From Desulfobulbaceae bacterium (GTDB lineage: Bacteria > Desulfobacterota > Desulfobulbia > Desulfobulbales > Desulfobulbaceae), in contig JALSNC010000282.1 of the NCBI GenBank assembly GCA_026987195.1, positions 1 to 64,000 on the forward strand: a stretch of 64,000 bases of DNA. Reading direction: 5' to 3'. Position numbers and translations under genes: made by a program. The notes beneath the pieces were generated by a model. It was not told the DNA's origin. It ran no database searches and worked only from the letters and a program-made list of their open reading frames with translations. Shown in pieces: positions 1 to 10,263 of the stretch. How positions within the stretch are numbered: the first letter of the stretch is position 1; every line of letters starts with the position of its first letter.

Positions 1-3
1 GGA

Positions 4-825
4 TCAAGTCTCCATCTTCCCGGGCCCCATCACCCTTGTTCTCCACCCCCAGAGCAGGATACCGGCCAGGACCATGGCCGAGCTGAGGAACTGGCCCATG
101 GTCAGGCCCAGGGCAAGGGTGCCGAGCTGGGGATCGGGCTGGCGGACAAATTCGACCAGGAAACGGAACACGCCGTAGAGGATCAGGAACAGGGCGAGCA
201 TGCTGCCGTGCGGCCAGAGTCGGGACCGGGGTTCCGACCAGGGCCGCGCCCTGAGACTCCAGAGAATGCCAAAGAGCAGCACGCCCTCGAGCAGGGCCTC
301 GTAGAGCTGGGACGGGTGGCGGGGCAGGGGGCCGCCGCCCGGAAAGACCATGCCCCAGGGCAGATCCGTGGGCCTGCCGAACAGCTCGCCGTTGATGAAG
401 TTGCCGATCCTGCCCAGGCCCAGGCCGATGGGTACGGTGACCACGTAGAGATCTGTCCCTTTCCAGAAATCAAGGCCATGCCGGCGGCTGTACCAGAGCC
501 CGGCCAGAAGTACACCGATGCAGCCGCCGTGAAAGGACATGCCGCCCTCCCAGGTCGCGAGGATCTCCAGGGGATGGCGGAGGTAGTAGCCAGGATTGTA
601 GAACAGGACATAGCCCAGCCTGCCGCCCAGGATGACCCCCAGGATCAGGGCCAGGTTCAGGTTGTCCAGGTGATCGAGCATGGCCTGCCAGCGGAAGCGT
701 GTTGCCTGGCGGCGGACCAGCAGATAGGTGGCGGCAAAGCCGAGCACGTACATGAGGCCGTACCAGCGGATCTGCAGGGGACCGATGGAAATGATGACCG
801 GGTCGATGCGGGGATAGGTGAGCAT
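4..825 (-). CDS. lgt: Prolipoprotein diacylglyceryl transferase Lgt
   Basis: Inner-membrane enzyme that moves diacylglycerol from phosphatidylglycerol to the lipobox cysteine of prelipoproteins, the first step of lipoprotein maturation. The 273-aa polytopic protein has the Lgt signature GRIGNFINGE at residues 138-147, whose Arg is an essential family residue, and WEGGMSFHGG at 92-101 with the conserved His. Length is normal for the family. It lies 4 bases after mnmG in the same orientation, so the two are probably co-transcribed. Its clients in this window include the lipobox proteins at 19435 and 57701. Confidence 0.97.
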   Translation of the reverse strand: MLTYPRIDPVIISIGPLQIRWYGLMYVLGFAATYLLVRRQATRFRWQAMLDHLDNLNLALILGVILGGRLGYVLFYNPGYYLRHPLEILATWEGGMSFHGGCIGVLLAGLWYSRRHGLDFWKGTDLYVVTVPIGLGLGRIGNFINGELFGRPTDLPWGMVFPGGGPLPRHPSQLYEALLEGVLLFGILWSLRARPWSEPRSRLWPHGSMLALFLILYGVFRFLVEFVRQPDPQLGTLALGLTMGQFLSSAMVLAGILLWGWRTRVMGPGKMET

Positions 826-829
826 GGGA

Positions 830-2713
830 TTATAACAGCCCCTGTTTCTTGAGATGGATCTGCAGGACCGAGATCGCGGCCGGTGTGATGCCGGAGATCC
901 GCGAGGCCTGGCCCAGGGAACGGGGCTGGACCCGGGTCAGTTTCTCCACCACCTCGTTGGAAAGTCCCGGCAGCCCCCGGTACTCCATGTCCTCGGGCAG
1001 CAGGGTCTGCTCCAGTTTCCTGAATCGCCGGACCTGTTCCTCCTGGCGCCGGATATAGCCTGCATACTTGACCTGGAGCTCGATCTCGTCGGCAAAGGGC
1101 TGCCGGTCCAGGTCCGGGGGCAGGGAGATGGAGGCCGCCGCCACCAGGGAGGAGAGATGGGCAAGGCGGATCTCGGGCCGGCGCAGGAGCTCGGCCAGGG
1201 TCTGGGCCTGGGTGAGCGGTGTCGAGCCGATCCGTTCCAGCTCGCGGTTGACACTGTCCTGCGGCCGCAGCCGCAGCTCGTGCAGCAGGCGCACGGTCTG
1301 GTCGATCATGTGTTGCTTGTGGATAAAGGCCTGCCAGGTGCTGTCGTCCACCAGGCCGACACGGCGGCCGATCTCGCGCAATCGCAGGTCGGCGTTGTCC
1401 TCGCGCAGGAGAAGCCGGTACTCGGCCCGGGAGGTGAAGAGCCGGTACGGCTCTTTCGTTCCCAGGGTCACCAGGTCGTCGATGAGCACCCCGATATAGG
1501 CCCGGGAGCGATCAAGGACCAGCGGCTCCCCGCCGCGCACCTGCAGGGCCGCGTTGATGGCAGCCAGCAATCCCTGGGCCGCTGCCTCCTCGTAGCCCGA
1601 GGTGCCATTGATCTGGCCGGCGTGGAACAGGCCCCGGATCCGTTTTGTCTCCAGTGTCGGCTTCAGCTCCCGCGGATCGATGTAGTCATATTCGATGGCA
1701 TAGCCGGGCCGGATGATGCGGGCATGCTCCAGCCCCCTGATGGAGTGGACCATCTTGACCTGGGTGGCCAGCGGCAGGCTGGTGGGGATTCCGTTGGGAT
1801 AGACCTCGACCGTGTCCAGGCCCTCGGGTTCGAGAAAGATCTGGTGGCGCTCCTTGTCGGGAAAGCGCATCACCTTGTCCTCGATGGACGGGCAGTAGCG
1901 GGCCCCCACGCCTTCGATGATGCCGGCGAACATGGGTGACTGGTCGATGGAGGCGCGGATGATGTCGTGGGTGCGGGCGCAGGTATAGGTGATGTGACAG
2001 GGCCGCTGTTCCAGTCGCGGCTCGCCCGGACCGGTGAAGGAGAACATGGCCGGCGGATCGTCGGAGTACTGGGGTTCGAGCTGCGAATAGTCGATGGTGG
2101 TGCCGTCCAGGCGGGGCACGGTTCCGGTCTTCATCCGGCCGACGGTGAATCCCTGCAGGCGGTACCAGCGGGCCAGGCTGGTGGAGGGGGCGTCGCCCAT
2201 GCGGCCGGCGGGAAAGTTCCTGAGGCCGATGTGGATGAGGCCGTTGAGAAAGGTGCCGGTGGCCACCACCACGGCCCGCGCCGGGATCACCTCGTCCAGC
2301 GAGGTGCGGATGCCGGTGACGCGGCCGTCCCGGACCAGGATCTCGTCGACCACGGTCTGCCGGATCTCGAGGTTCTCCTGGTGCTCCAGGACCCGTTTCA
2401 TACGCAGCCGGTAGAGGAGGCGGTCGGCCTGGGCCCTGGAGGAGCGGACTGCCGGGCCCTTGCTGGTGTTGAGACGGCGGAACTGGATGCCGGTGGCATC
2501 GATGTTCCGCGCCATTTCACCGCCCAGGGCATCGATCTCCTTGACCAGATGGCCCTTGGCCAGACCGCCGATGGCCGGGTTGCAGGACATGGCGCCGATG
2601 GTATCGGCGTTGATCACGCAGACCAGGGTCCTGCAGCCCATGCGGGCCGCTGCCAGCGCTGCCTCGCAGCCGGCATGACCGGCGCCTATGACAACAATGT
2701 CGAACGGGTTCAT
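830..2713 (-). CDS. mnmG: tRNA uridine-5-carboxymethylaminomethyl modification enzyme MnmG (GidA)
   Basis: FAD-dependent subunit of the MnmE-MnmG complex, which builds the carboxymethylaminomethyl group on wobble U34 of certain tRNAs using glycine or ammonium and a folate one-carbon unit. The 627-aa protein opens with the dinucleotide-binding motif [10 protein letters not shown] at residues 10-19 and shows the conserved [13 protein letters not shown] and [13 protein letters not shown] segments. Its C-terminal helical domain, which contacts MnmE, is complete. The partner mnmE is 7.5 kb away on the other strand. The start codon has no strong Shine-Dalgarno sequence, but the N-terminus matches the family. 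Confidence 0.98.
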   Translation of the reverse strand: MNPFDIVVIGAGHAGCEAALAAARMGCRTLVCVINADTIGAMSCNPAIGGLAKGHLVKEIDALGGEMARNIDATGIQFRRLNTSKGPAVRSSRAQADRLLYRLRMKRVLEHQENLEIRQTVVDEILVRDGRVTGIRTSLDEVIPARAVVVATGTFLNGLIHIGLRNFPAGRMGDAPSTSLARWYRLQGFTVGRMKTGTVPRLDGTTIDYSQLEPQYSDDPPAMFSFTGPGEPRLEQRPCHITYTCARTHDIIRASIDQSPMFAGIIEGVGARYCPSIEDKVMRFPDKERHQIFLEPEGLDTVEVYPNGIPTSLPLATQVKMVHSIRGLEHARIIRPGYAIEYDYIDPRELKPTLETKRIRGLFHAGQINGTSGYEEAAAQGLLAAINAALQVRGGEPLVLDRSRAYIGVLIDDLVTLGTKEPYRLFTSRAEYRLLLREDNADLRLREIGRRVGLVDDSTWQAFIHKQHMIDQTVRLLHELRLRPQDSVNRELERIGSTPLTQAQTLAELLRRPEIRLAHLSSLVAAASISLPPDLDRQPFADEIELQVKYAGYIRRQEEQVRRFRKLEQTLLPEDMEYRGLPGLSNEVVEKLTRVQPRSLGQASRISGITPAAISVLQIHLKKQGLL

Positions 2714-2731
2714 CGCAGTGGAAAGAGCCGG

Positions 2732-4243
2732 TTAACGGTTTGCGGAGGGGCCGCCCGTGGCGGCCGTTTTCTTCTGCCAGCGCATCTTCGGCCTGCGGGT
2801 CATCTTCCAGAAGCCCGGGGTCAGCAGGATGGCGATGGTGTAGAGTTCCAGGCGGCCGGCCAGCATGCAGAAGATCAGGACCAGCTTGGCGAGATCCGGC
2901 AGATGGCCGAAGTTCTGCGTCGGCCCCACCAGAGCCAGGCCGGGCCCGATATTGTTCAGGGTGGCGATCACGGCGGTGGGGCCGGTGATGATGTCCACGC
3001 CAAGGGCGGTGACGATCAGGCTGGCTATCAGGAACACCGCCAGGTAGATGGCGAAAAAACTGAGGATGGCGATCATCACGTCCTGGGGAACCTTGGTCCT
3101 GCCCAGCTTGATGGTCTCCACCTGGCGGGGATGGACCAGCCTGTGGAGCTGCAGGCGCGCATGCTTGAAGAAGAGCAGGATGCGCACCACCTTGATGCCG
3201 CCGCCGGTGGAACCTGCACAGCCGCCGACGAACATCAGGGCCACCAGCAGGACGCGGCAGAAGGGCGGCCAGGAATCGAAATCCGCGGTGCCGAAGCCAG
3301 TGGTGGTCATGATGGAGACCACCTGGAAGAAGACATCGCGCAGGTTCCGTCCAATGTCGAGGTAGGTGCCGCTGACCTGGTTGGCCACCAGGATCAGGAG
3401 GACCGCAAGAAGGACGATGGCGCCGTACAGCCGGAACTCCTCGTTCTTCCAGTAGGCCTTCAGGTCGCCGCGCAGGGCCATGAAGTGGAGGGAGAAGTTG
3501 GCGCCGGCCAGAAACATGAACAGGATCACCACCGACTGGATATAGGTGGACTGGTACTGGCCGAGCGAGGCATTGTGGTTGGAGAAGCCGCCCGTGGCCA
3601 GGGTGGCGAACGAGTGGGTCAGGGCGTTGAAGAAGTCGACTCCGCCGGCCATGAGCAGGCCGGTCTCCAGCAGGGTCATGAGCAGGTAGACGCTCCACAG
3701 GATACGGGCCGTGTCCTGGATGCGCGGCGCCAGCCGGTCCTTGGTCGGGCCCGGCACCTCGGCCTGGAAGAGCTGCATGCCGCCGATGCCGAGCAGGGGC
3801 AGGATGGCCAGGGTGAGGACGATGATGCCCATGCCGCCGAGCCAGTGGGTCATGGTGCGCCAGAAGAGCAGGCTCCTGGGCAGGATCTCGATGTCGGCAA
3901 GGATGGTGGACCCGGTGGTGGTGAAGCCGGACATGGACTCGAAGAAGGCATCGATAAAGGAGGGGATGTAGCCGCTGAGGACGTAGGGCAGGGCGCCGAG
4001 CAGGGCCAGGCCGATCCAGCTGAAGGCGACGATGGCAAAGCCGTCCTTGTAGCCGAGTTCACGCTCGGGCAGGAAGACTGCCACCAGGATGGTGCCGGCC
4101 ACGAGTCCCAGCAGCGAGCTGATCAGGAAGGTGGGGATCATGCCGTCGCTGAAGTAGATGCTGAACGGAATGGGCGAGAGCAGCATCAGGGAGAGGATGA
4201 TGATCAGCTTGCCGAGAAGATTGAGAACGCCGCCGATACGCAT
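2732..4243 (-). CDS. trkH: Trk-type potassium uptake membrane subunit TrkH
   Basis: Ion-conducting subunit of the Trk/Ktr potassium uptake system. The 503-aa protein has about ten membrane segments in repeated membrane-pore-membrane units, with the conserved [29 protein letters not shown] and [15 protein letters not shown] pore-loop regions that make the potassium filter. The gene lies 35 bases downstream of trkA on the same strand, and the products are known partners: TrkA gates TrkH in response to nucleotides. Length and all four pore loops are intact. Confidence 0.97.
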   Translation of the reverse strand: MRIGGVLNLLGKLIIILSLMLLSPIPFSIYFSDGMIPTFLISSLLGLVAGTILVAVFLPERELGYKDGFAIVAFSWIGLALLGALPYVLSGYIPSFIDAFFESMSGFTTTGSTILADIEILPRSLLFWRTMTHWLGGMGIIVLTLAILPLLGIGGMQLFQAEVPGPTKDRLAPRIQDTARILWSVYLLMTLLETGLLMAGGVDFFNALTHSFATLATGGFSNHNASLGQYQSTYIQSVVILFMFLAGANFSLHFMALRGDLKAYWKNEEFRLYGAIVLLAVLLILVANQVSGTYLDIGRNLRDVFFQVVSIMTTTGFGTADFDSWPPFCRVLLVALMFVGGCAGSTGGGIKVVRILLFFKHARLQLHRLVHPRQVETIKLGRTKVPQDVMIAILSFFAIYLAVFLIASLIVTALGVDIITGPTAVIATLNNIGPGLALVGPTQNFGHLPDLAKLVLIFCMLAGRLELYTIAILLTPGFWKMTRRPKMRWQKKTAATGGPSANR

Positions 4244-4278
4244 GGGTCAGTTGCCGGGCCTGGGAATGGATGCGGGTG

Positions 4279-5631
4279 TCACGATTGCGGGGAAAAGAAT
4301 TTTTCCACGTCCCTGGCCGCGTCACGGGTGAAGAAGATCACCAGGTTGTCGCCGGGACGGATGACCGAGTTGCCCGAGGGGATGAAGACCGATTCGCCGC
4401 GGACAACGGCGCCCACCACCGAGCCGCGGGGAAAGGGGCAGTCCTTGATCTTGACATTGTCGAACCTTTTGCGCTCCGGCACGGTCACCTCCATGACCTC
4501 GGCGTCCGAATCGAGGATGGTGGCCACCGAGACGATGGAGCCGCGGCGGACGTAGCGCAGGATCATGTCCGCTGCCACCTGCCGCGGGCTGAGGGCGACG
4601 TCGATACCGAGCTTGCCGAGCATGGGCACGAAGTCGTGCCGGGTGATCTTGGTGATGCAGCGTCTGGTGCCATGGTGTTTGGCCAGCAGGCTGGAGAGGA
4701 TGTTGGTGGTGTCCGAGCCGGTGACCGCGATGACCAGGTCGGCGAGATCGATACCTTCCTCCAGCAGGTCATGGGCGTCCAGGCCGTCGAAATTGAGAAC
4801 AATGGAATGGCCCAGGTTCTCGGACAGGAACCTGCACCGCTCCACATCTTCCTCCACGATCTTGATCTCGAGATCCAGTTCCTCCAGGCGGCGGGCCACC
4901 AGGTAGCCGATATCACCGCCGCCGATGATGAAGACCTTGGCCGGCAGTCGGCTGGCCAGGTTGAACATCTGTTCCACCCGTGCCATCTCTTCCCTGAGCA
5001 CCATGAGGTAGATCTTGTCCCCGGCGCGGATGGTGTCCTCGCCGCGGGGAATGATGGTCTCGCCGTCGCGGATGATGGCGGTGATGACGTAGTGATGGGT
5101 GCCGTGTTCCCGGCCCAGCTCGAAGAGTGATCTGCCGACATGGGGGTTGTTTTCATTGACCACGTAGCCGAGGAGCACCACCTTGCCCCCCGCGAACTCG
5201 GCGGTGTCGAAGGCCTCGGAAACGTGGATCAGCTTCATGATCTCGTCGGCCATGGCCCAGTCCGGGCTGATGAGCAGGTCGATGCCGAGCGCCTCCTCGT
5301 TGAGCGACATGCCCGGGGTCAGGAAGTCCTCGTTGCGCACCCTGGCGATGCGAATGCCCACGTCATACTGGCGTGACATGATGCAGGCCACCAGGTTGAC
5401 CTCGTCGCTGTCCGTGACCGCAATGAAGAGATCGGTCTTTGCTATCCCTGCCTCGGCCAGGATGCGGGCCGAGGCCCCGGAACCGTGCACGGTGAGGATG
5501 TTCATCTCCTGTTCGATCCGCAGCAGTTTGTCCTTGTCGCGGTCGATGAGGATCACGTCCTGGCCTTCCGAGGAAAACTTGGAACAGAGGTACTGGCCCA
5601 CCAGGCCGGCACCGACGATCATTATCCGCAC
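4279..5631 (-). CDS. trkA: Trk potassium transport regulatory subunit TrkA (two RCK domains)
   Basis: Peripheral cytoplasmic subunit that binds NAD(H)/ATP and gates TrkH. Two RCK_N-RCK_C units are visible: the first nucleotide-binding motif is GAGLVGQYLC near the N-terminus, the second GGGDIGYLVA near the middle. I chose the GTG at 5631 over the longer reading frame opening at 5697, because a clean GGAGG sits 6 bases upstream of it. This gives a protein of about 450 aa that starts MRIMIVGAG and no longer overlaps the methyltransferase gene upstream. It is in an operon with trkH. Confidence 0.95.
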   Translation of the reverse strand: MRIMIVGAGLVGQYLCSKFSSEGQDVILIDRDKDKLLRIEQEMNILTVHGSGASARILAEAGIAKTDLFIAVTDSDEVNLVACIMSRQYDVGIRIARVRNEDFLTPGMSLNEEALGIDLLISPDWAMADEIMKLIHVSEAFDTAEFAGGKVVLLGYVVNENNPHVGRSLFELGREHGTHHYVITAIIRDGETIIPRGEDTIRAGDKIYLMVLREEMARVEQMFNLASRLPAKVFIIGGGDIGYLVARRLEELDLEIKIVEEDVERCRFLSENLGHSIVLNFDGLDAHDLLEEGIDLADLVIAVTGSDTTNILSSLLAKHHGTRRCITKITRHDFVPMLGKLGIDVALSPRQVAADMILRYVRRGSIVSVATILDSDAEVMEVTVPERKRFDNVKIKDCPFPRGSVVGAVVRGESVFIPSGNSVIRPGDNLVIFFTRDAARDVEKFFSPQS

Positions 5632-5659
5632 GGGTAGCCTCCGCAAAGTAGTGACATCA

Positions 5660-6478
5660 TCACGGCCGCCAGCTGATGAAGGCCCAGGTGGGAACATGGA
5701 TGCGCCTGAGCACCAGGGAGCCGTTGTCTGCAGAGGTGGTAATGGACCGGACGTATTTTTGCAACCGTTTTTCCTCCTCCGCCCTCAGGTCGCGAAACAT
5801 CCAGCGGTAGCTCTCAACGGCATCCTCCAGGGAACGGTAGACCATCTCCTCCTCCAGGACGATGTACTCCACCGTTGGCAGGTAGCCCATCCGGTAGAGC
5901 AGGTTGACGGTGTAGATGAAATCCGGGCCCGGCTGCAGAAGGCGGCCCACGGCGGCAAAGGCGTCCGGGTCAAAGGGACCGTGCCGGACCCGGTCCGTGA
6001 TCACCACCCTGCATCTGGCATGGCGGCTGAGCTGTTCCAGGGCTGCCCCCAGGTCGGCAACAGCCAGGGATCTCGAGGCAATGGCAATATCGTGGCGGCC
6101 GATGCCCAGGGTCTGCCAGTCGTCACCCCAGCCGGCGTGACAGGTGGTGATATTGCCCAGGTGTGCCCGGGCAGCGCGCTCCTTCAGGATATCGAGCATC
6201 CGGCCGGAGAAGTCCAGGGCCGTCACCCGTTCCACTCTGCGGGCGAGCGGCAGGGCCAGGGTGCCGGGACCGCAGCCCACGTCGAGGACCGACCAGTTCT
6301 TCCGCGGCCGGAGCAGGGCCAGGAATTTTTCCGTGTAGACCGATCTTTCGGTCCGCTCGGCAAAGGAATCCGCCTTGCGGTCCCAGTCGGCGGCACCCTT
6401 GGATTTCCATGATTTCTCCTGCCGGGCCCGCTGATACATTAGGTTCCAGTCGAGCTCTTCAAAACGTGGTTGTTGCAT
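5660..6478 (-). CDS. Class I SAM-dependent methyltransferase, substrate unknown
   Basis: Rossmann-fold methyltransferase of about 272 aa. Motif I reads VLDVGCGPGTLALPLARRV, followed by the acidic VTALDFS turn that binds SAM ribose. The frame is open to 6523, but the ATG at 6478 has GGAG at a good distance and starts MQQPRFEELDW, a more typical N-terminus. The substrate cannot be read from the sequence. The neighbours trkA/trkH suggest co-transcription rather than shared function. The promoter is divergent from rpmH across a 245-base gap. Confidence 0.82.
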   Translation of the reverse strand: MQQPRFEELDWNLMYQRARQEKSWKSKGAADWDRKADSFAERTERSVYTEKFLALLRPRKNWSVLDVGCGPGTLALPLARRVERVTALDFSGRMLDILKERAARAHLGNITTCHAGWGDDWQTLGIGRHDIAIASRSLAVADLGAALEQLSRHARCRVVITDRVRHGPFDPDAFAAVGRLLQPGPDFIYTVNLLYRMGYLPTVEYIVLEEEMVYRSLEDAVESYRWMFRDLRAEEEKRLQKYVRSITTSADNGSLVLRRIHVPTWAFISWRP

Positions 6479-6505
6479 ACTTTCTCCGCAGGGACATGAA
6501 ATAAT

Positions 6506-6535
6506 TTGACAGAGTAGGACCACTGTGATTAAAAT
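6506..6535 (+). promoter_or_regulatory. Sigma-70 type promoter for the rpmH operon
   Basis: A perfect -35 box TTGACA at 6506-6511 is followed after 18 bases by TAAAAT at 6530-6535. It sits in the only AT-rich stretch between the methyltransferase gene and rpmH and points towards rpmH, leaving a leader of about 185 bases. Confidence 0.6.
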
Positions 6536-6723
6536 ACAAAATTTTGATAAAGTAAACGGCCGGTGTCAACGACGGTCAGCCCATCCCGGTCAGATCCCGG
6601 CGCTGCAGTTTCTGTAATCGCTCACAGGCAGCGTGCGGGCACATCAGACAGAGTCCCCGGGAGGGCCCTACCATTCGGAGGGACCGCGGCACCTGTCCTC
6701 AAACCAGCAGAAGGAAGCAGATC

Positions 6724-6861
6724 ATGAGCAAGAGAACATTTCAGCCCAGCAATACCAAACGGAAGCGGACCCACGGTTTCAGGGTCAGGATGAGAACCCG
6801 TGCCGGCCAGGCGGTGATCAAACGGCGCCGCGCCCGGGGGCGCAGGCGGCTTGCTGTCTGA
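6724..6861 (+). CDS. rpmH: 50S ribosomal protein L34
   Basis: The 45-residue protein reads [20 protein letters not shown] and ends in the Arg-rich tail [12 protein letters not shown], a full match to L34 of the large ribosomal subunit. AAGGAAG precedes the ATG. It is the first gene of the conserved rpmH-rnpA-yidD-yidC-jag-mnmE order, and rnpA starts 5 bases after its stop. Confidence 0.97.
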   Translation: MSKRTFQPSNTKRKRTHGFRVRMRTRAGQAVIKRRRARGRRRLAV

Positions 6862-6866
6862 TCCGG

Positions 6867-7217
6867 ATGAAGAGGTTCGGGCTTCCCAAGACCTGTCTGC
6901 TCAGGAAGACCGGGGAGTTTAACCGTGTCTACCGGCAGGGCCGCCGTCTGCACGGCAGGGGGTTCTCCCTGATTTACGTGGCCAACGACCTGCCGTGGAA
7001 CCGTCTGGGAATCAGTGTGCACAGAAAGACCGGCGGCGCTGTCCGCCGCAACAGGATCAAGCGGATCGTCCGCGAGACCTTCCGCCTGCACCGGGATATC
7101 TTTCCTCCGTCATCCGACATTGTCTGCACGGTGCGGCCTGATTTCGGCCCTGACAGCCCGGCGGCCATGCTGACCGCGGTGAGGCGGCTGCTGGAAGCCG
7201 GGGAGCGGCCGGCATAG
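6867..7217 (+). CDS. rnpA: Ribonuclease P protein component
   Basis: Basic protein subunit of RNase P that helps the catalytic RNA trim 5' leaders from tRNA precursors. The start at ATG 6867, 5 bases after rpmH, gives 116 aa beginning [20 protein letters not shown]. The RNase P signature is [14 protein letters not shown] near the middle. The frame is open upstream to 6633, but that extension runs through rpmH and is not real. The stop TAG shares a base with the GTG start of yidD, which suggests translational coupling. Confidence 0.96.
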   Translation: MKRFGLPKTCLLRKTGEFNRVYRQGRRLHGRGFSLIYVANDLPWNRLGISVHRKTGGAVRRNRIKRIVRETFRLHRDIFPPSSDIVCTVRPDFGPDSPAAMLTAVRRLLEAGERPA

Positions 7218-7498
7218 TGGTGTCTCACTGCCGCAGGCATACCGCGCCACCTGGCGGACCGCGTCACCGGGCAGGAGTGTCTGCCCTGGCCGGCCGTCTG
7301 CTGGTGGTACTGTTCAGGGGCTATCAGTATCTTGTTTCACCGCTTTTTCCCGCCACCTGCCGCTACACCCCGACCTGTTCCCAGTACGCCATCGAGGCCG
7401 TGGCACGCTACGGTGCCATTCGGGGGCTGTATCTGGCCGTCCGCCGGATCCTGCGCTGCCATCCCTTTGCCCGCGGGGGCTATGATCCCGTGAAGTAG
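7217..7498 (+). CDS. yidD: Membrane protein insertion efficiency factor YidD
   Basis: Small membrane-associated protein that assists YidC-dependent insertion. The family core is [20 protein letters not shown] followed by CSQYAIEA and a C-terminal [14 protein letters not shown], all typical of YidD. The 93-aa frame starts at a GTG overlapping the rnpA stop; the first 25 or so residues are poorly conserved, so a later start is possible. The position between rnpA and yidC is the canonical one. Confidence 0.94.
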   Translation: MVSHCRRHTAPPGGPRHRAGVSALAGRLLVVLFRGYQYLVSPLFPATCRYTPTCSQYAIEAVARYGAIRGLYLAVRRILRCHPFARGGYDPVK

Positions 7499-7597
7499 TC
7501 GTGTCTATAATCCAGTGACAGGCTGTTGTCCCGGTCGCCGCGAAACCGGCGCGTTGTCACTTTCCTGCGGACGGCAGCCTTTTTGAGGTAAATACCC

Positions 7598-9295
7598 ATG
7601 GACCTGCATAGAGCCCTCCTGGCCTTCGTTCTTTCCATCGCCATCCTGCTGGGGTACCAGTACTTTTTTGTCAAGCCGGCAGTAGAGCACCAGCAGGCGC
7701 AGACCGGGCAGACAGCCTCGGCCCCGACCGGAGAGACGGCCGGGCAGCCGGCTCCGCCCGCCCGGGCCGGGAAGCCGGCCGCGGCCGCGCCCGTTGCCCC
7801 CACGCCCCTGGCAAAGGCTGTGGCCGTCAATCCCGAGGCCAGGGATATCACCATAGATACGCCCCTGTACACGGCAGTGATCAGTGAACAGGGCGGCGGT
7901 TTCAAGAGCTTTGTTCTCAAGCGGTATCGCCAGAAGCTGGACAGGGATTCCGACCCCATGCAGCTCGTGCAGACCCGCAATCCGGTGGAACTGCCCCTGC
8001 TCTTCACCCTGGACAACGGCGCTGCGGCGCAGCTTCCCCTGTACCGGGCCGATACCACCGCCCTGACCCTGAAGGGCAGTGGTGACACCGCCACCCTGCG
8101 CATGGCCGCCACTCTGCCGTCCGGTCTCCGGATCACCAGGACCCTGGAGTTCAACGGCGCCAATTACATGGTGAAGAACAGCTACAGGGTGGAAAACAGC
8201 GGTTCCGCCCCGGCGCAGATCACCCCGGCCATGGTCCTGACCAATGAGCCGTTTGAAAAGAACGCCGCCTCCGGTGGTGTCAGCCGCTATCTCTTTTCCG
8301 GTCCGGCCGCCTACATCGACGCCAGTCTCACCCAGGTCAAGGGCAAGGCCCTGAAGGAGGGGCCCAAGGTCATGCAGGGCATCGTAACCTGGGCCGCCTA
8401 TGAGGACAACTACTTCATCTGCGCCGTGATCCCCAGGCCACCGGTCCGGCGGACCGTGACCATCCGTGCCGAGGGAGAGCGGGTGCGCACCGTGGTCTCT
8501 GATCCGGTCGTGACCCTGGCGCCGCAGGATGCCAGGGAGTTCGGCTATAACGCCTACTTCGGCCCCAAGAAACTGGCCATCCTCAAGGCCGTGGATCACG
8601 AGCTGGCCAAGGCGGTCAACTTCGGCTGGTTCGACGTCATTGCCAAGCCCATGCTCTGGCTGCTCAACTTCTTCTATTCCTTTGTCCACAACTACGGCGT
8701 CGCCATCATCATGGTGACCATCCTCATCAAGGCCGCCTTCTGGCATATAACCTCCAAGGGCATGAAGTCCATGAAGAACATGCAGAAGCTGCAGCCCAAG
8801 GTCGCCAAGCTCAAGGAGAAGTACAAGGACGATCCCGCCAGGATGAACCAGGAGATGATGGCTCTCTACAAGACCTACAAGGTCAATCCGGTGGGCGGCT
8901 GCCTGCCCATGATCATCCAGATCCCGTTCTTCTTTGCCCTCTACCGGGTTCTGATGTCGGCCATCGAGCTGCGGCATGCGCCGTTCATGCTCTGGATCAA
9001 TGACCTGTCCGCCCCTGACCGGCTGATGATCGGCTTTGACATCCCTTATATTCACGGTATCCCGGTCCTGACTCTGCTGATGGGCGCCTCCATGTACCTG
9101 CAGCAGAAGATGACACCCACCACCGCCGATCCGACCCAGGCAAAGATCATGCAGTTTCTTCCTATCCTGTTCACCTTCATGTTTCTCAACTTTGCCTCCG
9201 GCCTGGTCCTCTACTGGCTGGTCAACAACCTGCTCTCCATCCTGCAGCAGCAGCTCATCAACCGGCAGGTGAAGGCCGCATCCCAGGCCTCTTGA
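7598..9295 (+). CDS. yidC: Membrane protein insertase YidC
   Basis: Inserts and folds inner-membrane proteins, alone or with SecYEG. The 565-aa protein has an N-terminal membrane anchor (about residues 5-25), a low-complexity Ala/Pro-rich linker, the large periplasmic beta-domain of Gram-negative YidC, and then a C-terminal five-helix insertase core with the conserved KYKDDPARMNQEMMALYK coiled hairpin and NPVGGCLPMIIQIPFF. The Gram-negative type with a periplasmic domain fits a diderm host. Length is close to the E. coli protein. Confidence 0.97.
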   Translation: MDLHRALLAFVLSIAILLGYQYFFVKPAVEHQQAQTGQTASAPTGETAGQPAPPARAGKPAAAAPVAPTPLAKAVAVNPEARDITIDTPLYTAVISEQGGGFKSFVLKRYRQKLDRDSDPMQLVQTRNPVELPLLFTLDNGAAAQLPLYRADTTALTLKGSGDTATLRMAATLPSGLRITRTLEFNGANYMVKNSYRVENSGSAPAQITPAMVLTNEPFEKNAASGGVSRYLFSGPAAYIDASLTQVKGKALKEGPKVMQGIVTWAAYEDNYFICAVIPRPPVRRTVTIRAEGERVRTVVSDPVVTLAPQDAREFGYNAYFGPKKLAILKAVDHELAKAVNFGWFDVIAKPMLWLLNFFYSFVHNYGVAIIMVTILIKAAFWHITSKGMKSMKNMQKLQPKVAKLKEKYKDDPARMNQEMMALYKTYKVNPVGGCLPMIIQIPFFFALYRVLMSAIELRHAPFMLWINDLSAPDRLMIGFDIPYIHGIPVLTLLMGASMYLQQKMTPTTADPTQAKIMQFLPILFTFMFLNFASGLVLYWLVNNLLSILQQQLINRQVKAASQAS

Positions 9296-9309
9296 CAAGG
9301 ACACATTAC

Positions 9310-10263
9310 ATGGCAAAAGGAAAAGATTTTTTTGGCAAGGATGTAACCGAAGCGATCCGGCAGGCCTGCAGGGAGCTGGCCATCCCCCAGGAGGAACTCG
9401 ACATCGAGGTCCTGGAGACCGGTTCTGCCGGGATTTTTGGCCTGTGCAGGAAAAAGGCCCATATCAGGGTGACCCCCAAGTCGAAGGCCGGTGAGGAGTC
9501 GGCCGACAAACCGGCACCCCGCCGCCGCGGCGGGTCGGGAGAGGGAAAAAAGGATTCACGGCAGAAGAAGGTGAAGCCGGCGAAGGAAAAGCCCGAGAAA
9601 ACCGCTCCCCCCGGGGCAAGGCAACAGGAACAGCCGCAGGCGGACACGGCCGGGGCGCAAAAGGAGCCTCCACCCGAAGAGAGTGCGCCGGCCGGCAGGC
9701 AGCAGGCCGAACCGGTTGCGGCCGAGGTCACCAGGGAACCTCCCTCGGCCGAGGTCCTGGAGATGATCCGGGCCGATCTCGAGGAGATGCTCTCGCTGAT
9801 GGGATATCCGTCCCGGGTGGCGGTGGAGGTGGAGGATCTCACGGTCCGCTGCCGGATCAGCGGTGAACACGAGGAGGTGATCATCGGCACCGACGGCCGG
9901 ACCCTGGACAGCCTCCAGTATCTGCTCCGCAAGATGATGAGCCGCCGCCTGCCCGACCGGGTGATGCTGACCCTTGATGCCGGCAACTTCCGGCAGCGGC
10001 GGGCCGAGGAGCTGAAAGAGCGGGCCCGGGACCTGGCCGGCCAGGTCCGGGAAGACGGCAAGACACGGGCCATCCCGGCGCTCAATCCCTCGGAGCGGCG
10101 TGTGGTCCACATGACGCTGCAGGAAGACAAGGGCATCCGTTCCCGGTCGGTGGGTGACGGCCTGTTCAAAAAGGTGCTGATCTACCGGCCCGGCAAGGAC
10201 AGGAAGTCAGGTTCCAGGAAACGCAGAGGCCGCCAGGGTGACCGTTCTTCATCGGGAAACTGA
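9310..10263 (+). CDS. jag: Jag/KhpB-type RNA-binding protein (Jag-N, KH, R3H)
   Basis: Cytoplasmic RNA-binding protein that follows yidC in many bacteria. I chose the ATG at 9310 (AAGGA upstream), giving about 317 aa that begin MAKGKDFFGKDVTEAIRQAC, a standard Jag-N domain. A Lys/Glu/Pro/Ala-rich linker of roughly 110 residues follows, then a KH domain with IIGTDGRTLDSLQYLLRKM (the GRTLD loop) and a C-terminal R3H domain with NPSERRVVHM. The linker is the variable part of the family. The 3' end overlaps mnmE by 26 bases. Confidence 0.94.
   Translation: MAKGKDFFGKDVTEAIRQACRELAIPQEELDIEVLETGSAGIFGLCRKKAHIRVTPKSKAGEESADKPAPRRRGGSGEGKKDSRQKKVKPAKEKPEKTAPPGARQQEQPQADTAGAQKEPPPEESAPAGRQQAEPVAAEVTREPPSAEVLEMIRADLEEMLSLMGYPSRVAVEVEDLTVRCRISGEHEEVIIGTDGRTLDSLQYLLRKMMSRRLPDRVMLTLDAGNFRQRRAEELKERARDLAGQVREDGKTRAIPALNPSERRVVHMTLQEDKGIRSRSVGDGLFKKVLIYRPGKDRKSGSRKRRGRQGDRSSSGN

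Noticed and set aside
1967-4555. Long open frame of 862 codons on the plus strand
   Set aside because: Antisense to mnmG, trkH and trkA; low-complexity Gly/Asp/His/Gln-rich composition typical of GC-rich shadow frames.
5632-5697. N-terminal extension of TrkA overlapping the methyltransferase
   Set aside because: The GTG at 5631 has a GGAGG at 6 bases and gives the family N-terminus; the extension is not conserved in character.
6524-6723. Possible replication origin upstream of rpmH, since rpmH-rnpA-yidC and gidA/mnmE often lie near oriC
   Set aside because: No cluster of DnaA boxes (TTATCCACA type) and no dnaA or dnaN nearby; the AT-rich stretch is explained by a promoter.
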